A stretch of 64,000 nucleotides of DNA from CAZTII01 sp964613305 (GTDB lineage Bacteria > Bacillota_I > Bacilli_A > Erysipelotrichales > Erysipelotrichaceae), in the NCBI GenBank assembly GCA_964613305.1, contig CAZTII010000001.1, positions 16,425 through 80,424 on the forward strand, read 5' to 3'. Below the pieces are notes generated by a model. The model did not search any database and was not told where the DNA came from. It saw only the letters and a program-made list of their open reading frames with translations. Positions 27,728-36,293 of this stretch are shown in pieces. Each line of letters opens with the position of its first letter. Position 1 is the first letter of the stretch. Both the position numbers and the translations under genes were made by a program.

Positions 27728-28885
27728 TACAACGATAACGCGGAATACACCTTGAATTGCTTCTACTTTAGAAATGATTTCATCATTTGTATGATTTTCT
27801 AAGTCCATTAATGTATACGCTACTTGATTTCGTGAATTGTTAATTAAATTTGCGATATTAATAGATGAAGCAGCTAATGTTTGCGTGATTTGACCAATCA
27901 TATTTGGTATATTTTGGTGCAAAATAGCAATACGAGATGCACTACTACATACTCCCATAGAACAATTAGGGTAATTGACAGAGTTGCGAATATTTCCATT
28001 TTCTAAGTAATCCATAATTTGATCAACTGCCATTTCGGCACAATTATCTTCTGATTCGGCAGTACTAGCACCTAAATGAGGAATACAGATGGTATTTTTC
28101 ATTTTAACGGATGTTGGATTTGGAAAGTCAGTAACGTATCGTGCGACTTTACCTTCTTCAAGAGCAACACTTAAATCATTTTCATTGACTAAGATATCTC
28201 TTGAGAAGTTTAATAAAATGGTTCCTTGTTTCATTTTACTAATGGTAGATGCATTAATCATTCCTTTAGTTTCAGGAGTAAGTGGCATATGTAGAGTAAT
28301 AAAATCACAGTTTGATAATATTTCATTAATATCGGTAATGTGAATTACTTTTCTTGATAATGACCAGGCTGAATTAACAGAAATAAATGGATCATAACCA
28401 TATACTTTTAAACCTAGTGTCGAACATGCATTCGCAACTTTTGTACCAATTGCTCCTAGTCCAATAACACCGATGCTTTTTCCAGCAATTTCGTGTCCTG
28501 CAAAAGCTTTTTTCGCTTTTTCAACGGTTTTAGCAATTTCTGGGTCATCTTGATGGTCATTAACCCATTGATTACCACCAATAATATCTCTGCTTACAAG
28601 AAGTAGTGAAGCGATAACAAGTTCTTTTACTGCATTTGCATTTGCCCCAGGAGTGTTGAAAACAACAATTCCTGAAGATGCAGCTACATCAAGAGGAATA
28701 TTGTTTACACCGGCACCAGCACGAGCGATACAATGTAGATTTTTACTAAAGGTCATGTCATGCATTGATGAACTTCTTACTAAAATACCGTTAGCTTCTT
28801 CAATGGTTGGGGTAATTTGGTAGTCATCACTAAAGCGATTTAAACCACATTTAGCGATGGCATCTAAACAAGCAATTTTTTTCAT
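27722..28885 (-). CDS. serA: D-3-phosphoglycerate dehydrogenase
   Basis: First step of serine synthesis: 3-phosphoglycerate to 3-phosphohydroxypyruvate with NAD+. A 387-residue protein of the short form: a D-2-hydroxyacid dehydrogenase core with NAD motif GVIGLGAIGTKV, IARAGAGVNNI, and the catalytic HLGAST, then a C-terminal ACT domain (about 315-387) that could bind serine. It begins three bases after serC, forming a serC-serA operon. No serB is adjacent; a HAD phosphatase at 62059 is a possible but unproven source. Confidence 0.95.
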   Translation of the reverse strand: MKKIACLDAIAKCGLNRFSDDYQITPTIEEANGILVRSSSMHDMTFSKNLHCIARAGAGVNNIPLDVAASSGIVVFNTPGANANAVKELVIASLLLVSRDIIGGNQWVNDHQDDPEIAKTVEKAKKAFAGHEIAGKSIGVIGLGAIGTKVANACSTLGLKVYGYDPFISVNSAWSLSRKVIHITDINEILSNCDFITLHMPLTPETKGMINASTISKMKQGTILLNFSRDILVNENDLSVALEEGKVARYVTDFPNPTSVKMKNTICIPHLGASTAESEDNCAEMAVDQIMDYLENGNIRNSVNYPNCSMGVCSSASRIAILHQNIPNMIGQITQTLAASSINIANLINNSRNQVAYTLMDLENHTNDEIISKVEAIQGVFRVIVVK

Positions 28886-28888
28886 TTT

Positions 28889-29974
28889 TTATTCTCCGTG
28901 ATTTTTTTCGAATTCTTTCATAAATTCTACAAGTTGTACTATGCCTTCTCTTGGCATTGCATTGTAAATACTAGCACGCATTCCGCCTACAGCACGATGG
29001 CCTTTTAAGTTTTCAAAGCCTGCTTTTTTCGCTTCTTTTACAAATAAATTATCTAATTCTTCATTGCCAGTAACAAATGTTACGTTCATGACAGAACGAT
29101 CTTTTTTGTTGACACTGTTTTTAAATAATTTGCTGTTATCAATGAAATCGTAAAGAAGCTGTGCTTTTTCTTCGTTACGTTGTTTCATTGCTTCTAATCC
29201 ACCTTGTTTTTTAAGCCATTTAAACATTTTTCCACACATGTAAATAGCGTATGTATTTGGTGTATTGTACATTGATTCGTTATCGGCATATGTTTTGTAT
29301 TTTAACATTGTTGGTGTTTTGGCAAGTGTTTCTTCACTGATTAAATCATTTCTAATAATAACAATAGCCATTCCTGCAGGACCTACATTTTTTTGTACTC
29401 CCGCATAGATTAAACCGTATTTTGATACATCGATTGGTTCTGATAAGAAGCAACTTGACATATCTGATACAAGAGGTTTTCCTTTCGTGTTTGGTAATTC
29501 TTTAAACTTAGTTCCATAGATTGTGTTATTTTCACAAATATGAACATAATCACTATCTTCACGAATATCTAAGTTACTGCAATCTGGAATGGTTTGGAAG
29601 TTGTCATTTTTTCCTGAAGCTACCGCAATAGCATCTCCAAAAATCTTTCCTTCTTCATACGCTTTTTTAGAAAACATTCCTGTTACAATATAATCGGCTT
29701 TTCCATTTTTCATTAAATTCATCGGTACCATTGCAAATTGCATAGAAGCACCACCTTGAATAAATAAAACGGAATAATTTTCCGGAATGTTCAATAAGTC
29801 GATACAATCGTTGACGGTCTCTTTATAAATGTCTAAGTAAGCGTTGGAGCGGTGTGACATCTCCATTACCGACATGCCCGAGCCACGATAGTTAAGCATT
29901 TCTTCTTGTGCTTCTAATAAAATATCTTCGGGTAATACTGCTGGACCTGCTGAGAAATTAAAACATCTTTTCAT
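28889..29974 (-). CDS. serC: phosphoserine aminotransferase
   Basis: PLP aminotransferase that makes phosphoserine from phosphohydroxypyruvate and glutamate. The 361-residue protein starts MKRCFNFSAGPAVLPEDIL, the SerC hallmark, with the PLP Lys in YAGVQKNVGPAG and GGMRASIYNAMP near the C-terminus. I choose ATG 29974; the upstream ATG at 29989 forms part of the GGAGG ribosome site. First gene of the serC-serA operon. Confidence 0.97.
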   Translation of the reverse strand: MKRCFNFSAGPAVLPEDILLEAQEEMLNYRGSGMSVMEMSHRSNAYLDIYKETVNDCIDLLNIPENYSVLFIQGGASMQFAMVPMNLMKNGKADYIVTGMFSKKAYEEGKIFGDAIAVASGKNDNFQTIPDCSNLDIREDSDYVHICENNTIYGTKFKELPNTKGKPLVSDMSSCFLSEPIDVSKYGLIYAGVQKNVGPAGMAIVIIRNDLISEETLAKTPTMLKYKTYADNESMYNTPNTYAIYMCGKMFKWLKKQGGLEAMKQRNEEKAQLLYDFIDNSKLFKNSVNKKDRSVMNVTFVTGNEELDNLFVKEAKKAGFENLKGHRAVGGMRASIYNAMPREGIVQLVEFMKEFEKNHGE

Positions 29975-30093
29975 ACATATTTCCTCCATGCACTATATTA
30001 TATCTAAAAGAAGTTAAAAATGATACATAAAAATTAAAAAAATGAAAAATTTGTAAAAATTAATGAAAGAAAACTAAATAATTTTCATAGCAT

Positions 30094-30129
30094 ATAAAAA
30101 AAGTAAGAGAAACATTACTTTCTCTTACT
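30094..30129 (-). terminator. hsp20 terminator
   Basis: AGTAAGAGAAA (30102-30112) pairs with TTTCTCTTACT (30119-30129); on the minus strand it is followed by a run of seven T. Confidence 0.85.
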
Positions 30130-30544
30130 CAATTTCGATTGTTGTAGCTTTTTCAATCAGTTGTTTTGATTTGTTTGGAACGATGATTTTAAGTTCACCG
30201 TTTTCGAATTTTGCTTTAATATCTTCTACTGTAACACCTTCACCAACGTAGTAACTTCTAGAGCATTGTCCACTAAATCTTTCTTGGCGAATAATTGTAC
30301 CGTTATCGTCTTTTTCTTCTTTTGATGTTGTTCTAGAAGCGGAAATTTTTAGTGTTCCTTGTTCTAAATCAATTTTAATGTCTTCTTTCTTAAAACCTGG
30401 TAATTCGATGTCTAATAAGAAATTACCATCAAGTTCTTTAATGTCAGTTTTCATCAGATTGTGGTTGGTTGGTGTCGAGTCGAAGAATGCATCATTAAGC
30501 ATTTCGTCAAACAAGTTGTAGCGTCTTGGTAAAATTCTTAGCAT
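30125..30544 (-). CDS. hsp20: Hsp20/alpha-crystallin small heat shock protein
   Basis: An ATP-independent holdase chaperone, 139 residues. The alpha-crystallin domain spans about residues 35-125, with ELPGFKKEDIKIDLE, the beta-strand FSRSYYVGEGV region and the conserved A-x-x-x-n-G-x-L-type motif AKFENGELKIIVP. N-terminus MLRILPRRYNLFDEML is typical of the Gram-positive group. Controlled by a CIRCE element overlapping its promoter. Confidence 0.95.
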   Translation of the reverse strand: MLRILPRRYNLFDEMLNDAFFDSTPTNHNLMKTDIKELDGNFLLDIELPGFKKEDIKIDLEQGTLKISASRTTSKEEKDDNGTIIRQERFSGQCSRSYYVGEGVTVEDIKAKFENGELKIIVPNKSKQLIEKATTIEIE

Positions 30545-30586
30545 AATATCGCCTCTTTCTATATGGGAAGCCTTAGCTTCATTTAT

Positions 30587-30614
30587 AGTATATCACATCT
30601 TTTAGCACTGTCAA
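30587..30614 (-). promoter_or_regulatory. hsp20 promoter
   Basis: On the minus strand TTGACA (complement of 30609-30614), a 16-base spacer and TATACT (complement of 30587-30592). The -35 box lies inside the CIRCE operator. Confidence 0.75.
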
Positions 30615-30628
30615 GCATAGAGTGCTAA
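30602..30628. promoter_or_regulatory. CIRCE operator (HrcA site)
   Basis: TTAGCACTG, nine bases, GAGTGCTAA: the CIRCE inverted repeat with one mismatch from TTAGCACTC-N9-GAGTGCTAA. Repression of hsp20 by HrcA is expected. Class I CIRCE usually controls groE and dnaK. Confidence 0.92.
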
Positions 30629-30755
30629 AAATAATTTTAAAATTTTTAAAAAGTTTGAAAGATTTGTTGAACAAAAAACGTATTATTAGTGAAAGGGGTA
30701 GTGGTAGAAAATAAAAAAACGATGTACAATAACAATATGTGAAGGGTGTTAAGTG

Positions 30756-31238
30756 ATGAAAACAGAACAACAAGTTGAATTAGCTATTGATAAATATGCA
30801 AGTGAAATTCGTAAAATATGTTTTATTCATTGTAAAAATGAAGCGGATGTCGATGATATAAGTCAGAGTATTTTTATAAAGTATTATGAGTCTGATGAAG
30901 AGTTTAGTTCTGAAGAACATGAAAAAGCGTGGATTATTCGCGTAACAATCAATGCTTGTCATGATATTTTTAGAACGTGGTTTCGAAAAAATGCGGTGTT
31001 AACGGATGATTTTAGTACTTTTTCTATCGATCCTAAACAAGAAGATGGAAGAATTCTAGAAATGGTTCGTAAGTTAAAACCAAATTGGCGTGATGCGATT
31101 TATTTATTTTATTATCAAGAATATTCAACGAAAGAAATTGCGAAAATATTAAATAGTAATGAAAACACGGTTTCTACTTGGTTAAAAAGAGGAAAGGAAG
31201 CATTGAAAGACATGTTAGGGGGTGACTACTTTGAATAA
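30756..31238 (+). CDS. ECF-type RNA polymerase sigma factor
   Basis: A 160-residue sigma-70 family protein with region 2 (residues about 10-75, with DVDDISQSIFIKYY and AWIIRVTINACHDIFR) and region 4 (about 100-155, with YYQEYSTKEIAKILN and NTVSTWLKRGKEAL helix-turn-helix). ATG 30756 is preferred to GTG 30753 three bases earlier. It overlaps the anti-sigma-like gene, the usual pairing. The signal and regulon are unknown. Confidence 0.92.
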   Translation: MKTEQQVELAIDKYASEIRKICFIHCKNEADVDDISQSIFIKYYESDEEFSSEEHEKAWIIRVTINACHDIFRTWFRKNAVLTDDFSTFSIDPKQEDGRILEMVRKLKPNWRDAIYLFYYQEYSTKEIAKILNSNENTVSTWLKRGKEALKDMLGGDYFE

Positions 31239-31923
31239 ACCATTAAGAGCATTGGATAAGGTTGTTGTAAGTGATGAGAAAAAACGACAGTTATTAAATT
31301 CAGTATTAACAAAAAAAGAAAAAAAGAAAGTATTTTCAATGAAGATGGTAGCACCACTAGTATTAGCGAGTTTATTGTTGATGATGTTTCCAATGAATAA
31401 ACAAATGGATAATACTATTGTTAGTCATGTTGCCTTGGATCTTAATCCGAGTATCGTGTTGGATTTAAATGCGGAAGATAAGGTTGTAGGTATTGTTGCG
31501 GTAAATGATGATGCCAAAGACATTGTAAATAACGTTACTGTCAATGGACTACCAGTAGAAGAAGCGATGGAAGTAATCTTTACTAATGAAATATATAAAA
31601 AGTATTTAAATGATGGATTTTTATCAGTAAGTGTATATAGTGAACAAGAAGATAAATCGATGAGATTAAAGGATAAATTAGAAAAATCACTTAAAAATCG
31701 ATTTAGTGATGAATGTCAAATTCAGCATGTTGATGAAAAGACATGGAATAGTGCCAAAGAAATGAATGTTGGTGTTGGCAAGTATGTTGCGATTCAAGAA
31801 ATTTTAGTGAATAACACAACATATTCTATGGACGAATTAAAAGATATGTCGATGAGAGATTTAAAAAATATAACAGATGGAACGTTTTCTGGAAAAGGAA
31901 AATATCAAAATAAAAGAAAGTAG
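31231..31923 (+). CDS. RsgI-like anti-sigma factor
   Basis: A 230-residue protein with a cytoplasmic N-terminus, one membrane segment (about residues 38-56, VAPLVLASLLLMMFPM) and an extracellular part starting VALDLNPSIVLDLNAEDKVVGI, the conserved block of the RsgI N-terminal/mid domain. Such proteins hold the sigma factor and react to an outside signal. I choose the TTG at 31231 because AGGGGG (31217-31222) is eight bases away; the GTG at 31222 overlaps that site. Overlaps the sigma gene by 8 bases. Confidence 0.8.
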   Translation: MNKPLRALDKVVVSDEKKRQLLNSVLTKKEKKKVFSMKMVAPLVLASLLLMMFPMNKQMDNTIVSHVALDLNPSIVLDLNAEDKVVGIVAVNDDAKDIVNNVTVNGLPVEEAMEVIFTNEIYKKYLNDGFLSVSVYSEQEDKSMRLKDKLEKSLKNRFSDECQIQHVDEKTWNSAKEMNVGVGKYVAIQEILVNNTTYSMDELKDMSMRDLKNITDGTFSGKGKYQNKRK

Positions 31924-31929
31924 GATACT

Positions 31930-32553
31930 ATGAAAAAAATAGGAATTATGATTATATTGGGTTGTGCATTAGTAGGATGTACACAACAGCCAAAAGAAGT
32001 AGCAACAGCAACAACACAACCAGTAGTAACAGCACAGCCAACAGCAACACCAGAAGTAATCGTTGAAAAACAACACACAGAGTTTGCGAAAGAAACGATT
32101 GATGATAAACAACTTGTATTGTCAATTGATGGATATGGTTCTAAAGCAGCTTTAAATGATAAAGAATTAACATTAATTGATATGTTGCATTACGCTGTTG
32201 CTGATGAGTATGCAGCACATGGTGAATATGAAGCAATTATGGAAAAATATGGAGTAGTTAAACCTTACAGCAACATTAGTAAAAGTGAAGTACAACATCT
32301 TTCTTTGTTGAAATCATTGTTTGATGCGTATGGACTTGATTTTTTAGAAGATGAATCAAAAGAACACGTTGTAGTTCCTAGTTCACTAGAAGAAGCTGCT
32401 AAAATTGGTGTTCAAGCAGAAATTGATAATATTGCGATGTATGAGAAATTCTTAGAACAAGATATTCCTGATTCTGCTAGAGAAGTATTTACAGCATTAA
32501 GAGATGCGTCAAAAAGTCATTTATTAGCGTTTCAAAAACAAATTAAGTCATAA
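31930..32553 (+). CDS. ferritin-like (DUF2202-type) lipoprotein
   Basis: A 207-residue lipoprotein (lipobox LVGC at about 13-16) with a Thr/Ala/Gln/Pro-rich linker to about residue 50, then a four-helix ferritin-like domain with DEYAAHGEYEAIMEKYG, SEVQHLSLL and the second-half EIDNIAMYEKFLE and SKSHLLAF. The Glu and His positions fit a metal-binding or rubrerythrin-like site. Third gene of the sigma/anti-sigma operon, 6 bases after the second, so it is probably part of an envelope stress response; role inferred. Confidence 0.82.
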   Translation: MKKIGIMIILGCALVGCTQQPKEVATATTQPVVTAQPTATPEVIVEKQHTEFAKETIDDKQLVLSIDGYGSKAALNDKELTLIDMLHYAVADEYAAHGEYEAIMEKYGVVKPYSNISKSEVQHLSLLKSLFDAYGLDFLEDESKEHVVVPSSLEEAAKIGVQAEIDNIAMYEKFLEQDIPDSAREVFTALRDASKSHLLAFQKQIKS

Positions 32554-32558
32554 TAATA

Positions 32559-32596
32559 AAACCATAGAGTAGCGAATGCTATTTTATGGTTTTTTA
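32559..32596 (+). terminator. sigma operon terminator
   Basis: AAACCATA (32559-32566) pairs with TATGGTTT (32585-32592), with an inner AGTAGC/GCTATT pairing and a T run after. Confidence 0.75.
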
Positions 32597-32605
32597 GTAT
32601 TATAT

Positions 32606-32634
32606 AAAAAAAAAGGAATTTTTTAGAATTCCTT
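32606..32634 (-). terminator. asnA terminator
   Basis: AAGGAATT (32613-32620) pairs with AATTCCTT (32627-32634); on the minus strand a run of T follows. Confidence 0.8.
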
Positions 32635-32635
32635 C

Positions 32636-33643
32636 TTATAAGATATGAATATTATGTTTTTCGCACTCTTCAAGCATTTCTTTTGGCCAAATGCTTGCTT
32701 GAACTTCACCTACATGGGCTTTATTGAGTAGTAACATGCATAAGCGTGATTGGCCAATACCGCCACCAATAGTATATGGTAATTCTTTGTTGATGACCAT
32801 TTGATGGTATGGTAGTTGTAAACGATGTTCTAAGTTTGCTTTTTTACATTGGCTAATGATAGATTCTTCATCAACACGAATACCCATGCTTGATATTTCT
32901 AAAGCACAATCGAGTAAATCGTACCAAAACATGATGTCGCCGTTGAGTTGCCAATCATCATAGTCTGGTGATCGTCCATCATGTGATTTACCACTGTTTA
33001 GCTTTTCACCTATTTTCATAATAAAGACGCAACCTAATTCTTTTGTAATTAAGTTTTCGCGTTCTTTGGAACTTTTATCTGGCCAACGATCTTCTAATTG
33101 TTGGGTTGTTACAAAATGGATTTGATCTGGTAATGTATTTACCGCTTGTGGGTATTTATACCATACTTCATGTTCCATGTGCTTAATGACTTTAAAAATA
33201 TCGTTGACAGTATCGATAAGTACTTGTTCACAACGTTCTTCTTTTGAAATTATTTTTTCCCAATCCCATTGGTCAACATAACAAGAATGAATGTTATCGA
33301 TTTCTTCGTCGCGACGAATCGCATTCATGTTCGTATATAATCCTTCATGGAGTTTAAAATCATATTTTTTTAATGCTAAACGTTTCCATTTTGCTAAAGA
33401 TTGAACTACTTCAATTTCTTCATTTGGTATTTCTGGCATATCGAAGGATACTGGACGTTCAACACCACTTAAATTGTCATTTAAACCAGAACTTTTTTCT
33501 ACAAAAAGAGGTGCTGAAATTCTTGATAGGCCAAGGGTAAATCCAAGCTCCTTTTGAAATTTATCACGAATATATTTTATTGCATCTTGTGTTTCTCTAA
33601 CCGTTAAAACAGGGTTATAGTCTTTTGGGACAAATAGTTTCAT
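32636..33643 (-). CDS. asnA: aspartate-ammonia ligase (asparagine synthetase A)
   Basis: Makes asparagine from aspartate, ammonia and ATP. A 335-residue protein of the class II synthetase-like AsnA family, with [14 protein letters not shown] at the N-terminus, [33 protein letters not shown] and the C-terminal [14 protein letters not shown]. Length equals the family. GGAGGT precedes the ATG. Divergent from rimO across a 100-base promoter region. Confidence 0.97.
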   Translation of the reverse strand: MKLFVPKDYNPVLTVRETQDAIKYIRDKFQKELGFTLGLSRISAPLFVEKSSGLNDNLSGVERPVSFDMPEIPNEEIEVVQSLAKWKRLALKKYDFKLHEGLYTNMNAIRRDEEIDNIHSCYVDQWDWEKIISKEERCEQVLIDTVNDIFKVIKHMEHEVWYKYPQAVNTLPDQIHFVTTQQLEDRWPDKSSKERENLITKELGCVFIMKIGEKLNSGKSHDGRSPDYDDWQLNGDIMFWYDLLDCALEISSMGIRVDEESIISQCKKANLEHRLQLPYHQMVINKELPYTIGGGIGQSRLCMLLLNKAHVGEVQASIWPKEMLEECEKHNIHIL

Positions 33644-33718
33644 AAGTTACCTCCAACTTTTGAATTGTATAATAAAATAGCCGTTTGAGCAAGCTTTAAG
33701 TGGAAGTTTAAAAAAATA

Positions 33719-33727
33719 TGATACAAT
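33719..33727 (+). promoter_or_regulatory. extended -10 promoter of rimO
   Basis: TGATACAAT at 33719-33727, identical to the element before rmlA, 17 bases from the rimO start. Confidence 0.55.
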
Positions 33728-33743
33728 AATCACGAGGTGGAAT

Positions 33744-35048
33744 ATGAAAATTGGTGTAATTTCCTTAGGGTGTTGTAAGAATTTAGTTGATACAGAAAAT
33801 TTATTAGGAATGTTAGAATTTTCTAATGTAAGTATTGTATCTAAGCCAAGTCAAGCAGATGCGATTATTATTAATACGTGTGGATTTATTGAAATGGCCA
33901 AAACAGAAGCGATTGATACTATTTTAGAAATGGCTGACTATAAAAATAAAAAGTGTAAAAAATTGATTGTAATGGGATGTTTAGCGCAACGCTATCAACA
34001 ATCATTAATAGAAGAGCTTCCAGAAGTAGATCGTTTTATTCGTATTGATGAGTATAGTATGTTGGATACTATTTTATCGGAAGTATTAGAAATAAAAATC
34101 ACTGGTAAATACAATTGTGTTCCACGAAAATTATCAGGAAAACCATGGATGGCTTATTTAAAGATTGCGGATGGATGTGATAATCGATGTGCATTTTGTG
34201 CCATTCCATTAATTAGAGGACCTTATCGCTCATTTAAAATGGAAGAGTTACTCTCTGAAGCAAAACGATTAGTTTCCATAGGTGTTAAAGAGATTAATTT
34301 AATTGCTCAAGATACAACTCGTTATGGTCTTGATTTAGAAAGAAAAAGGTTATTAATTCCTTTACTACAACAATTAAATGCGATAGAAGAAGTTCGTTGG
34401 ATTCGTTTATTATATATGTATCCAGATGAAATCGATGAGGAATTAATTAAGGCGATGTCATCGCTAGATAAAGTATTACCATACTTTGATATACCAGTAC
34501 AACATGGGTCTAATCGTATGCTCAAAGTAATGAATCGAAGAGGTACGATAGAGGAAATATTAGATGTTATTGATATTATTAAAAAATATTATCCTAATCC
34601 CATACTACGTTCTACATTGATTGTTGGTTTTCCTAGTGAAACAGAAGAAGATTTCAATCAATTATTGACAATGGTAAACCATGTTAAGTGGGACCATTTA
34701 GGTGCTTTTACGTATTCTAGGGAAGAAGATACATCATCGTATTTAATGGAAGATGATGTGACTGAAGACGTTAAAAATGAACGTCTACAACGTGTTTTAT
34801 CACTTCAAAATCAAATTCGTGAAGAAAAGATGAAACAATTTATTAATCAAGAATTTGATGTTATTGTAGAATCACAAAATGGTCTTACAGGAATGTATCA
34901 AGGTCGTAGTTTTTATCATGCTCCTGATGGTATTGATGGTGGAGTTTATTTTAAAAGTGAGTCATTACTATCGTTAGGTGATATTGTAAGTGTTTCTATT
35001 GAAAAAGTTGTACAAGAAAAAATGTTTGGAAAGATTATTAAAAAATAG
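33744..35048 (+). CDS. rimO: ribosomal protein S12 methylthiotransferase
   Basis: Radical SAM enzyme that methylthiolates Asp of ribosomal protein S12. The 434-residue protein has the N-terminal MTTase domain (ISLGCCKNLVDTENLLG, the RimO form), the radical SAM cluster motif DGCDNRCAFCAIP, and a C-terminal TRAM domain. The N-terminal SLGC-x-KNLVD block separates it from MiaB. GAGGTGG precedes the ATG. Confidence 0.95.
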   Translation: MKIGVISLGCCKNLVDTENLLGMLEFSNVSIVSKPSQADAIIINTCGFIEMAKTEAIDTILEMADYKNKKCKKLIVMGCLAQRYQQSLIEELPEVDRFIRIDEYSMLDTILSEVLEIKITGKYNCVPRKLSGKPWMAYLKIADGCDNRCAFCAIPLIRGPYRSFKMEELLSEAKRLVSIGVKEINLIAQDTTRYGLDLERKRLLIPLLQQLNAIEEVRWIRLLYMYPDEIDEELIKAMSSLDKVLPYFDIPVQHGSNRMLKVMNRRGTIEEILDVIDIIKKYYPNPILRSTLIVGFPSETEEDFNQLLTMVNHVKWDHLGAFTYSREEDTSSYLMEDDVTEDVKNERLQRVLSLQNQIREEKMKQFINQEFDVIVESQNGLTGMYQGRSFYHAPDGIDGGVYFKSESLLSLGDIVSVSIEKVVQEKMFGKIIKK

Positions 35049-35066
35049 TAAGCGGTACCATTTTTA

Positions 35067-35094
35067 TTGAACAATTGGATTATTTTAGTATAAT
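35067..35094 (+). promoter_or_regulatory. promoter of the ROK kinase gene
   Basis: TTGAAC at 35067-35072, 16-base spacer, TATAAT at 35089-35094. Confidence 0.6.
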
Positions 35095-35119
35095 TAGAGT
35101 ATCAAGAAAGGGATATGTG

Positions 35120-36019
35120 ATGAAAACAGTAATAGGAATCGATTTAGGTGGTACTCAAGTTAGAGTGGCCAAAATTAGTGAAGATGGCACAATTATTCAA
35201 GAATTAAAAGGGGAATCATATGGAATGGAAGGACCTGAGAAGGTTGTTCCTAATATAATCGCTATGATTAAACAAATTGATAATTATAGTCAATGTAGCG
35301 GTATTGGTATTGGTGTACCAGGACCGGTAGACACAGTGAATAAAGTAATGAAATTATCATCGAATTTAAAAGGATTTACTAATTATCCAATTGGAAAAGA
35401 GTTAGAAGAAGCAACTGGCTTACCGACATATTTAGATAATGATGCCAATTGTGCCGGTCTTGCGGAAGCACTATTAGGTGCTGGTAAAGGACTTCCAATT
35501 GTGTATTATGTTACTATCTCAACGGGAATTGGTGGGGCATTGGTCGTAAATGGTCAACTTATTTCAGGAAAAAGTGGCTATGCTGGTGAAGTGGGAAATC
35601 TTATCGTTGACCGTACAAAAGAACCATACAATAACTTAAATGGTGGTGCGGTTGAAAATGAAAGCAGTGGTCGTAATTTAGTTCGTAAAGGAAAAATGAT
35701 TTTTGGTGATCATATTGAAAGTGCTAAAGATATTTTTGATTTAGCAGTCGCAAAAGATGAAAAAGCAATCGCACTTGTCGATGAAATGACAACTAATATT
35801 GCTATTATGTTTAGTCATATCGCTCATATTACGGATCCGCATGTGTTTGTTATTGGTGGAGGCGTAATGAAATCAAAAGCGGTTTGGCTTGATGATATGA
35901 TTGAAAAATTTAAAGGATTTGTTCATCCAGGAATGCGTGATGTTATCTTTACACAAGCGCAGTTATCAGAGCCAGGAATTATTGGCGCAGCGATGTTACC
36001 TATATCAATGGGAAAATAG
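35120..36019 (+). CDS. ROK family sugar kinase, glucokinase-like, without the zinc motif
   Basis: A 299-residue ROK protein: phosphate-binding GIDLGGTQVRVAKI at residues 5-18, GIGVPGPVD, catalytic region NDANCAGLAEALLGAG, and STGIGGALV. The usual ROK zinc site (His plus CxCGxxGC) is missing; the matching stretch reads GEVGNLIVDRTKEPYNN and has neither His nor Cys. It may still be a glucokinase or act on another sugar. I choose ATG 35120 with GAAAGGG upstream, over an upstream ATG inside the promoter. Confidence 0.87.
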   Translation: MKTVIGIDLGGTQVRVAKISEDGTIIQELKGESYGMEGPEKVVPNIIAMIKQIDNYSQCSGIGIGVPGPVDTVNKVMKLSSNLKGFTNYPIGKELEEATGLPTYLDNDANCAGLAEALLGAGKGLPIVYYVTISTGIGGALVVNGQLISGKSGYAGEVGNLIVDRTKEPYNNLNGGAVENESSGRNLVRKGKMIFGDHIESAKDIFDLAVAKDEKAIALVDEMTTNIAIMFSHIAHITDPHVFVIGGGVMKSKAVWLDDMIEKFKGFVHPGMRDVIFTQAQLSEPGIIGAAMLPISMGK

Positions 36020-36042
36020 AAAGTTGAAAAACTTTCTTTTTA
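36018..36042 (+). terminator. ROK gene terminator
   Basis: AGAAAGTT (36018-36025) pairs with AACTTTCT (36030-36037) around GAAA, followed by T. Confidence 0.85.
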
Positions 36043-36057
36043 TGTGATGAAATCACA
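36043..36057. promoter_or_regulatory. palindromic operator-like site before the Fe-S/copper operon
   Basis: TGTGATGAAATCACA is a perfect palindrome with a 3-base centre. It overlaps the -35 zone of a promoter whose -10 TATAAT is at 36079-36084. It resembles, but does not match in spacing, Crp/Fnr family sites, and is unlike CopY or CsoR boxes. Confidence 0.5.
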
Positions 36058-36104
36058 GAAGTAACGTATGTTGAACCATATAATATATTATGGGAGGATT
36101 TGGA

Positions 36105-36293
36105 ATGGCAAGAAAAGCAGAAGTAGAAAAGAAAGTATGTGTAGCATGTGGAGAATGTTTTATAACATGTCCAAAGAAAGTAATTAACATCCAAGATGGA
36201 TGTTTTGCGCAAATTGATAGAGACAAATGTGTTGGTTGTGGTATATGTGAGAAAGTGTGTCCAGCTGGTGCGATTACAATGGTGGTGGTATAA
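36105..36293 (+). CDS. 2[4Fe-4S] ferredoxin
   Basis: A 62-residue ferredoxin with two cluster motifs, CVACGECFITCP and CVGCGICEKVCP. I choose ATG 36105, since the ATG at 36090 is part of the GGGAGG ribosome site. It overlaps the next gene by one base (TAATG). Its position with a NapH-like protein suggests electron transfer to or from the membrane protein. Confidence 0.93.
   Translation: MARKAEVEKKVCVACGECFITCPKKVINIQDGCFAQIDRDKCVGCGICEKVCPAGAITMVVV

Noticed and set aside
36043..36057. Crp/Fnr site in the Fe-S/copper promoter
   Set aside because: The palindrome has the right letters but not the spacing of a Crp or Fnr site, so I leave the regulator open.
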